Below, piece after piece: positions 6,533 to 12,338 of a stretch of DNA of 12,338 bases. The notes beneath the pieces are model-generated. The model searched no databases and was not told the DNA's origin. It saw nothing but the letters and a program-made list of their open reading frames with translations. A program made the position numbers and the translations under genes. Each line of letters opens with the position of its first letter. Position 1 is the first letter of the stretch. Source of the DNA: Spirochaetaceae bacterium (GTDB lineage Bacteria; Spirochaetota; Spirochaetia; DSM-27196; PXBQ01); assembly GCA_003566875.1 (NCBI GenBank), contig PXBQ01000416.1, forward strand, positions 1 to 12,338, given 5' to 3'.

Positions 6533-8161
6533 ATCGATACACAACGCCCCGACCAAGACGCCGAGCGGGCTCCCGAAGAGCACGACGACGAAACCGCGCT
6601 GCGTCGAAGCACCGTTTCAACCTTCATAGTGATGGGGTCCACTGCCGCGTCGCGTTTGCTCGGATTTGTCCGGATAGCCGTAGTATCGGCTGTTTTTGGA
6701 GGGTCGGGCGAGGCGGATGTTTTGAACCTTGTGTTCAATATCCCGAACAACCTTCGTAAGTTGATGGCCGAAGGCGCGCTCTCCTCGGCGTTTATCCCGG
6801 TTCTGTCCGGCGCGATCGTAACCGACGCGAGCGGAGACAGTTCACGACGCATCGTACGCGCAATACTCGGGTTTCAGTTCGTGGTGCTCGTACCGTTCTT
6901 GTTGGTGTCGGTTTTTTTTGCGCAGCCGATCGTCGACATTGTCTTGAACTTCCCCGATCCCGACAAACAAGCGATGGCGGGAGAGCTTTATCGTTGGCTG
7001 ATCCACTATCTCTTGCTGATAAGCGTAAGCGCGGTGTTGATGGGAACCGCGAATGCACACGGGAAGTTTCTGATCCCTGCCGTGACACCGATTCTTTTTT
7101 CGGTTGCCGTCGTCGCCTCGATCACGATCCTTTACCGTCGGCTCGGCATCTATTCGATGGCGGTCGGTGTTCTTGTCGGTGGAATGGCGCAAGTCCTCTT
7201 TCAGCTCCCTGAGTTTCGGGCCCTCGGGTATGGTTTTCGCCTGAGTCTACGATTCAATAATCCGGAGTTCAGGACGGTTATGCGCCGATGGCTGCCCGTG
7301 GTCGCTACCTCGCTCGTGTACATCGTGAATCAACAAGTGGCTCTCAACTTTGCGAGCGGCCTCGAAGACGGCAGTGGATCGGCGGTGACGAACGCGTTAA
7401 CCTTTTGGCAACTCCCGTTCGGGATCTTCTCCGCATCGATCACAACGGTGTTATTTCCGCGGATGAGCCGTCAGTTCGCGGTCAATGACCTCGACGGTGC
7501 GCGCGAATCGGTCAGATACGGGTTTAGGTACCTGATCGCGCTACTCGTCCCGTCAGGAGCTCTCATGGCGCTCCTCAGCCATGAAATCGTCGCGGTCGCG
7601 CTGCAACGCGGAGAGTTCACGGTCGCCAACACCGCGATGACCGGACCGGTCCTGATCGCATACTCGGCGGGTCTGCTGAGCGCCGGCGCGTTCGCGTTCT
7701 TTCAACGTTTTTTCTACTCACAAGGGAATTTCCGCGTCCCGTTGATCGCGGCGTGCCTCGCGTTTGTTGTGGATATCTCGTTCGCCTTATGGTTGAAAGA
7801 GACCAGGTTGCGCGTCGTCGGTATCGCCGCGGCGAACTCGATTTCATTTACGGTTGGACTTGTGTACCTGTACTCGACGGCATCACGGAGCATCGGAAAG
7901 ATCGGGCTCGTAGAAATTCTTCCGACGATCGGCAAGGTCACTCTTTCGCTTGCGCCGACGGTGACCTGGATTCTCGGGTTTCGAGCTTTGACGGGGGAGT
8001 GGTGGCGAGAGGGGAGTACATTAGGGAATTTCGCGCATCTGTGCGTTGTAGGCCTCGGCGCGATTGGAATACTCGCCTCGATGTATTACCTTCTGAAGAT
8101 GGATATTGTCGACGTTATCCGACGGAAAAAGTCGGGGAAAGATACAGGGAAAGATAAATGA
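6533..8161 (+). CDS. murJ: MurJ/MviN-family lipid II flippase, probable AUC start
   Basis: MurJ moves lipid II, the peptidoglycan precursor, across the cytoplasmic membrane. The polytopic protein carries N-terminal MOP-fold signatures: SRLLGFVR, ADVLNLVFNIPNNLRKL and AEGALSSAFIPVL, followed by many hydrophobic helices (about 14 by eye). R41, R47 and D62 match E. coli R18, R24 and D39. In the TM8 region, E. coli ADRLMEFP is replaced by ALTFWQLP, so the charged residues I place at D269, R270 and E273 are absent. The start is unusual: by alignment E. coli Met1 falls near 6602, upstream of the first conventional codons (GTG 6629, ATG 6632), which would cut into TM1. The frame is open back to the tgt stop, with AGGAG at 6522-6526, so ATC 6533 is preferred. 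This gives 542 residues with an acidic N-terminal tail of about 22. From GTG 6629 it would be 510. An ATG-to-ATC sequence error remains possible. The end overlaps the next gene by ATGA. Confidence 0.88.
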   Translation: MDTQRPDQDAERAPEEHDDETALRRSTVSTFIVMGSTAASRLLGFVRIAVVSAVFGGSGEADVLNLVFNIPNNLRKLMAEGALSSAFIPVLSGAIVTDASGDSSRRIVRAILGFQFVVLVPFLLVSVFFAQPIVDIVLNFPDPDKQAMAGELYRWLIHYLLLISVSAVLMGTANAHGKFLIPAVTPILFSVAVVASITILYRRLGIYSMAVGVLVGGMAQVLFQLPEFRALGYGFRLSLRFNNPEFRTVMRRWLPVVATSLVYIVNQQVALNFASGLEDGSGSAVTNALTFWQLPFGIFSASITTVLFPRMSRQFAVNDLDGARESVRYGFRYLIALLVPSGALMALLSHEIVAVALQRGEFTVANTAMTGPVLIAYSAGLLSAGAFAFFQRFFYSQGNFRVPLIAACLAFVVDISFALWLKETRLRVVGIAAANSISFTVGLVYLYSTASRSIGKIGLVEILPTIGKVTLSLAPTVTWILGFRALTGEWWREGSTLGNFAHLCVVGLGAIGILASMYYLLKMDIVDVIRRKKSGKDTGKDK

Positions 8162-9552
8162 TCTCGCGAATCCGGCACCTCTTGCGGCGTCTCACGCCGT
8201 CGATGATACTGATGCTTCTGATTCTGTCGGTGGGACCGCTTCTCGCCGACGAGAACGGCGAACCCGCGGCCGACGAGCCTCTGGTATCGGCGCGCAACGA
8301 GTGGAGGGACATGCTTCGGTTCGGAATCGACTCCGAAGTGATCGAGCTACTTCCGACGTTGACCGAAAACCGGGAGGTTCTTCTCGAGCCCGAGGTTCTG
8401 CGTGTCTTCGAGCGAAGCATAAATCCTCGATTGCGCCGAGCCGCGCTCCGATATTTTACCGATCTCGAGTTGACCGGGGCAATTGACGCGGTCGTCGAGC
8501 TGTTGGGTGATATCCAAGACATCGCCGACGATCTCGTTCTTGACGCGATTCTTTACCTTTCGACCGTCGAAACCGACGATCGCGACGACGTCGCTGTCCT
8601 GTTCCACGAGCTCGCCCGGTCCCGTCGCGCGACCGTTGCGGGAGCCGCCGTCCGTGCTATCGGGAAGACCGGCGACGAGCGCGATGTCGATGTCTTGCTC
8701 GACCTATTCGACGAACGCACTACGCCGATCGCGGTCCGGCAGAGCCTCGTGCTCGCGTTGGGCGAACTCCGTACACCACGCGCGGTCGACCGATTGATCT
8801 CAGTGTTAGGGCGACTCGACGACGACCCGACCTTGCGTAACTACGCCGCCGACGCGTTGGGAAAGATCGGCGATGAACGAGCGGTCGACGCGCTCCGAGT
8901 ATCGCTCGGCTCCCCCGATGCGCTGCACCGCGCCTATGCCGTCAACGCGCTCGGGTATTTCGACGCTCCGGAAGTACCGGACATGCTCGAAGAAGCACTG
9001 CGCGACTCGTTTTGGCGCGTTCGTGTCGCGGCACTCGATGCTGCCGGCCGGCGCAAGGAAGCCGATCTGCTACCGGCGGTGATCTACCGTGCGCGCCGAG
9101 ATCCCGAAACTCGCGTCCGGCTCGACGCAATAGCGGCTATAGCTGGTATAGCGACGCCGGATGCATGGGATTTTCTTCGGTCGCAATTCGTCGACGAACG
9201 AGTAGCTCCGGACATACGTCGCGCAATCCTCCATCAACTCGTCGAGCACAATGCTGTCGAGTCGCTCCCGACGATTCGCGAAGTCGTTCAGAAGGAATGG
9301 GCATCGGAACGCCCGACTATGCTCGAGTACACGACTCGCGTTCTGTCGACCGCAAAGCTTCCCGAAGCATCGGACATCTTTGTTCGGCTACTCGATCACC
9401 CCAATTTCGTGCTCCGCATTTATGGAGTTCGTGGTATCGCCCTGAACGGGCTTGAGCAGTATAAAGACCGAATCCGCGAAATCAGCGAGAATGAAACAGA
9501 ACACGCCTCGGTCCGGCGCAACGCGGCGGCGGAACTCGAACGAATGCGGTAA
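8158..9552 (+). CDS. Secreted HEAT-repeat protein of unknown function
   Basis: The 464-residue product starts with an apparent Sec signal peptide: basic MISRIRHLLRRL, a hydrophobic core, and a likely cleavage near LLA|DEN after residue 30. There is no lipobox cysteine, so it should be soluble in the periplasm or exported further. The rest is a run of roughly nine to ten HEAT/PBS-lyase-type helical hairpins of 30-40 residues, each with a hydrophobic pattern and an Arg/Ala second helix; examples are AVRAIGKTGDERDVDVLLDL and AADALGKIGDERAVDALR. Such solenoids bind proteins and have no catalytic residues of their own; similarity to phycobilin-lyase repeats reflects fold only. The mature protein is rich in Asp, Glu and Arg. 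ATG 8158 overlaps the murJ stop (ATGA), so it is translationally coupled to the flippase. A role as an envelope scaffold near MurJ or the peptidoglycan machinery is inference. Confidence 0.85.
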   Translation: MISRIRHLLRRLTPSMILMLLILSVGPLLADENGEPAADEPLVSARNEWRDMLRFGIDSEVIELLPTLTENREVLLEPEVLRVFERSINPRLRRAALRYFTDLELTGAIDAVVELLGDIQDIADDLVLDAILYLSTVETDDRDDVAVLFHELARSRRATVAGAAVRAIGKTGDERDVDVLLDLFDERTTPIAVRQSLVLALGELRTPRAVDRLISVLGRLDDDPTLRNYAADALGKIGDERAVDALRVSLGSPDALHRAYAVNALGYFDAPEVPDMLEEALRDSFWRVRVAALDAAGRRKEADLLPAVIYRARRDPETRVRLDAIAAIAGIATPDAWDFLRSQFVDERVAPDIRRAILHQLVEHNAVESLPTIREVVQKEWASERPTMLEYTTRVLSTAKLPEASDIFVRLLDHPNFVLRIYGVRGIALNGLEQYKDRIREISENETEHASVRRNAAAELERMR

Positions 9553-9612
9553 AACCGTTTACGCACGCGACCGGGGGATCCCGGGTCGAAACTCAGAACA
9601 CCGAGAAAATGG
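9553..9612. other. Short convergent intergenic gap, possible weak hairpin
   Basis: These 60 bp lie between the stop codons of the HEAT-repeat gene (plus) and greA (minus). CGACC at 9568-9572 can pair with GGTCG at 9584-9588 around a GC-rich centre containing GGATCC and CCCGGG. Neither strand has a proper T-tract after the stem, so it does not qualify as an intrinsic terminator by eye. Termination here may be weak, bidirectional or Rho-dependent. Confidence 0.25.
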
Positions 9613-12309
9613 TCAGAAAGGAGCCGCCTCGATTTTCTCGACGGTGTAGTTGTATCGGCGCTCGTTAATCACAAACGAAACATCCTCGCCCTCGGGTTTG
9701 TTGTACAGCTCCGCCCCTAACGGGGATAGGTACGAAATAACCGAATTATCGGGATCGGACTCCCATGGTCCTAAGATCGTGAACTCCTCGGTCTTTCCCG
9801 TATCGTTGTTCTTGAGCGAAATCACCGTTCCAAACGTGATGCGCGACGAGTCAACGTCCGCCTTTTTCACGACTTGTACACGATCAAGCTCTTCCTTGAG
9901 TCGAGCGACGGTCGAGTTCAACATATCCTGACGTTCTTTGGCCGCCTTATACTCCGCGTTCTCGCGAAGGTCTCCGTGCTGCAGCGCCTCGCTGATTTCC
10001 TTCGAGTTCGCAGGCACCTCGACTTCGTGAATGTGCTGGAGCTGTTTCTGTTTGTCCTCATAACTCTTCGGCGTCGCCATGAAGCCGCGGTTCACGACCT
10101 CAGTCTGTTTTTCGCCGTAGAACTTGAAATCGGGGAAGCGGTCAAGAACCTTATGTTTGAGTTCGATCAAAAGCGAAGGGTCGAGTTCGCGCACGTCGTT
10201 CACCAGAGTGTAGATCCGGTTGATCGAGTCACGATCGGCGTTTGAGAGAAACTCCATGAGGTGTCCGTCTTTGAAGAGGTAAGTGTGACACTGCCGGTTG
10301 AGCTTACGGTTGAAACTCGCGTCCTTCTTGTTCTCGATATCCCGGTACGTCAAGTCGAGCAAGTGAACCATACAGATCAGAATCTTCTCCTGATCGATCG
10401 GAAGCTCCTTGAACCACTCGTCGTCGGCCGAGCAGTTTCGGATGAGCCAGACGAACGGCTCACGCGTTTCGCGGTACGTCGAGTACGCCGCGTCGAAAAT
10501 CGCCTTGAGCTGCTCGGTCTTGTCGGCTTTCTCGAGTTCGTGGATGATTTCCCGCGAAAGAAAGAACGGGAATAGACGCACAAATACGGTGGGCCAACTC
10601 TTGATGTTTCGCCGCACCTCGGCGATAAACTCTTTCTTCAGCTCGGGAAGAGCGATACGAGAGAACACGCCTTCAAGGTCGTCAATGCGCTCAAAACACG
10701 ACCGGAAGTCGAGATCGACTCCGGGGCTCAGGAAAGGAAACCGCGCGGCAACATTCCGCAAAACGAGCAGGCTGCTCACACTGTACTCGTCGATTTCGCC
10801 CTCTGCCCGAAGTTGAGTCGCAAAAAAGTCGACCATCTCGCGAAAAAGATCGGAGTCTTGGCTTTCATCGGCCTCGAGTTGGTCGATGAACTCGTGAAGC
10901 GTCGTGACCTTCCCAAAGAACGACTTCTCGGCCTTGAACTTGTTGAACGTCTTTTCCGCGTACGAGATCGGCTGGTCGCGTACGACGAAACTATCGAGTT
11001 TGTTCGGGAGATTTCCAAACGCACTGTCGGTCTTCAGGATTGCGCGTGCTTTTGTGCTCCACGACGACCATTCGGACGGCGAAAGAACGGCCGGCACGAG
11101 TTCCGCTTTGATTCGTTTGATATCCGCCGCGTTGTCGAAACTTCGAATGACCGTTTGGAGAGCCCACGCAATGTCTTTTTTCACCTTGGCGTGTAGCTTC
11201 TCCTTCTTCCAGGTGCTGCGAAGAACCCAGATGTGATTCTTTGAAAGGATATCGAGCGCGCTCACAGCCATTTTCAGCGACATCGAGTGTCCCCGTTTGC
11301 GCGCGAAGTCGATTTCGACCTTGTCGTCCTTGACCGATTTGATCCGGCCGACGCCCCAGGTCCGGTGGAACACAAAATTGCCCGCGTCGAACGCGATGTG
11401 TTTCTCGAAATCCGCTATAGCATCGTGAACGTTCCGCCAGCTCTGAGTCAGATTAGACACCCGGATGTACTCATCGAGGTGACTGTGCCCGGCGAATTTA
11501 CCCTGGTAGCATTCGACAATCTCTTTCCGTGCCCACGGGTTCTTTGAGTCGTACCGTAGTATTCGTTTGAGTATCTCGATTGCGGTGTCCCAGTCGGATA
11601 CATCTTTGTAGTGCGGGTACAACTCTTCAAGGAGTTGTACGGCTCGTTCGTCGGAGATTGTCTTCGCGATTTTCCCTTCCGCGTGGTGAAAAAACTCCGT
11701 TTCATTCGGAGCAATCTGGATGAGCTTATGCCACAACTCTTTGACCGCGTTGAACGCCTTCTTGTTAATAAACCGGTGCAACGCTTTTTTGTAGTACTCT
11801 ACACTCTCTTCGAGTTGTCCTTCCTTCTCTTTCTTCTCAGCGAGCAGTCGCACAATATCGGATTCTTCGAAGTCAACCCGAATAAGACGTTCCCAGACCG
11901 CGTGCATCTTCTCGGGTTCGTTTTCGTTGTCGTAACAGTCCGCGAGCGTACGCAGGGCGTACGTGTTTTCGCCAAACTCAAGAATGCGTTCGCACAGATA
12001 CTCGACGATATTCCATTTGTGATTGTCGACGAAAATATTCACAACCGTGATCAGGTTCGTGTCGTCGATCGTCTGACGCCGAATGTTCAGAATTCCCGAT
12101 ACGTACAACGCGACGATGCTGTTCTTGGTATGCTGGAGGTGTTCGTCACACACTTCGAGTGCGTCGTGTTCTAATTCGCCGTCGATGATCTGCTGCAGTA
12201 AATCATCCAGTTCTTTGAAATTCGCAACCGTGTAGTTGTTCAACGTCGCACGGGTCCACTTCTCTTTGTTGAGCAGTTCGTTCAGCTGCGCGATTACCTT
12301 TTCTGCCAT
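9613..12309 (-). CDS. greA: Giant GreA-type transcript cleavage factor with long helical N-terminus
   Basis: GreA rescues backtracked RNA polymerase by placing an acidic coiled-coil tip in the secondary channel and stimulating RNA cleavage. Here the GreA part is the C-terminal 157 residues (about 742-898): a coiled coil with GDLRENAEYKAAKERQ, where D780 and E783 match the catalytic tip residues D41 and E44 of E. coli GreA, then an FKBP-like domain (about 822-898) with FGTVISL and SYLSPLGAELYNK. Upstream are about 740 residues without counterpart in standard 158-residue GreA: TPR-like helical repeats (SVEYYKKALHRF at about 180), a small beta-rich module at about 314-352 (WGVGRI, then VEIDF) and another long helical region. 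Long GreA proteins are known from Treponema, Borrelia and Chlamydia. The ATG at 12309 is chosen over an in-frame GTG at 12315 because AGGAG sits 7 nt upstream. The promoter lies beyond the window edge. GreA activity is well supported; the N-terminal role is unknown. Confidence 0.93.
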   Translation of the reverse strand: MAEKVIAQLNELLNKEKWTRATLNNYTVANFKELDDLLQQIIDGELEHDALEVCDEHLQHTKNSIVALYVSGILNIRRQTIDDTNLITVVNIFVDNHKWNIVEYLCERILEFGENTYALRTLADCYDNENEPEKMHAVWERLIRVDFEESDIVRLLAEKKEKEGQLEESVEYYKKALHRFINKKAFNAVKELWHKLIQIAPNETEFFHHAEGKIAKTISDERAVQLLEELYPHYKDVSDWDTAIEILKRILRYDSKNPWARKEIVECYQGKFAGHSHLDEYIRVSNLTQSWRNVHDAIADFEKHIAFDAGNFVFHRTWGVGRIKSVKDDKVEIDFARKRGHSMSLKMAVSALDILSKNHIWVLRSTWKKEKLHAKVKKDIAWALQTVIRSFDNAADIKRIKAELVPAVLSPSEWSSWSTKARAILKTDSAFGNLPNKLDSFVVRDQPISYAEKTFNKFKAEKSFFGKVTTLHEFIDQLEADESQDSDLFREMVDFFATQLRAEGEIDEYSVSSLLVLRNVAARFPFLSPGVDLDFRSCFERIDDLEGVFSRIALPELKKEFIAEVRRNIKSWPTVFVRLFPFFLSREIIHELEKADKTEQLKAIFDAAYSTYRETREPFVWLIRNCSADDEWFKELPIDQEKILICMVHLLDLTYRDIENKKDASFNRKLNRQCHTYLFKDGHLMEFLSNADRDSINRIYTLVNDVRELDPSLLIELKHKVLDRFPDFKFYGEKQTEVVNRGFMATPKSYEDKQKQLQHIHEVEVPANSKEISEALQHGDLRENAEYKAAKERQDMLNSTVARLKEELDRVQVVKKADVDSSRITFGTVISLKNNDTGKTEEFTILGPWESDPDNSVISYLSPLGAELYNKPEGEDVSFVINERRYNYTVEKIEAAPF

Positions 12310-12316
12310 AGCCACA

Positions 12317-12321
12317 CTCCT
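12317..12321 (-). promoter_or_regulatory. Ribosome binding site of greA
   Basis: AGGAG on the minus strand ends 7 nt before the ATG at 12309. It would leave only 1 nt before the alternative GTG at 12315, so it decides the start. Confidence 0.75.
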
Positions 12322-12338
12322 GATTCCTTCAGTTCACG

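Noticed and set aside
6629..6634. Conventional GTG/ATG start for murJ
   Set aside because: There is no Shine-Dalgarno nearby, and it would cut into TM1 at about the equivalent of E. coli residue 10. Kept as the fallback if the AUC start is disproved.
9549..9562. GTAAA-ACCG-TTTAC inverted repeat at the end of the HEAT gene
   Set aside because: The stem is only five AT-rich pairs, overlaps the stop codon and lacks a following T-run, so it is not a credible terminator.
11611..12174. 187-codon plus-strand open frame within greA
   Set aside because: It is opposite conserved helical-repeat coding sequence. Its hydrophobic look (FVVLYTLFELSFLLFLL) comes from antisense reading of Lys/Glu-rich codons, not from a real membrane protein.

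Overview
The window reads as a chromosomal stretch from a diderm bacterium with moderately high GC, most likely a spirochaete of the Treponema/Spirochaeta type. Three things support this: an approximately 900-residue protein with a GreA domain only at its C-terminus (an architecture known from Spirochaetes, with a related long form in Chlamydiae), paired LptF/LptG permeases implying an outer membrane, and the gene order rpsO-pnp-dut-lptF-lptG-tgt, which I associate from memory with treponemes. The taxonomic call is inference; no rRNA or tRNA is present.

Layout, plus strand: positions 21-9552 hold eight tightly packed genes that look like one transcription unit. They are rpsO (ribosomal protein S15), pnp (polynucleotide phosphorylase), dut (dUTPase), lptF and lptG (envelope lipid-export permeases), tgt (queuine tRNA-ribosyltransferase), murJ (lipid II flippase family) and a secreted HEAT-repeat protein. 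Using the starts chosen here, the spacings are 44, 40 and 7 nt, then a 4-nt overlap, a 1-nt overlap, 15 nt and a 4-nt overlap. The first half concerns ribosome and RNA metabolism and nucleotide-pool hygiene. The second half is dominated by envelope biogenesis, with tgt embedded in it.

Minus strand: positions 9613-12309 hold one gene for an 898-residue GreA-type protein, convergent with the operon and separated from it by only 60 bp. It has a long helical repeat region, a small beta-rich module in the middle and a complete GreA domain at the C-terminus with the acidic tip residues intact.

No mobile elements, CRISPR arrays or RNA genes were seen, and no gap without a gene exceeds 60 bp, so this is core rather than accessory DNA. 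The points most worth a second look are: murJ has no ATG, GTG or TTG where its homology and its Shine-Dalgarno sequence place the start; its TM8 region lacks charged residues I recall as important in E. coli MurJ; the HEAT-repeat protein is translationally coupled to murJ; the giant GreA fusion contains an extra internal module; and an exact 16-bp tandem duplication fills most of the rpsO-pnp spacer.
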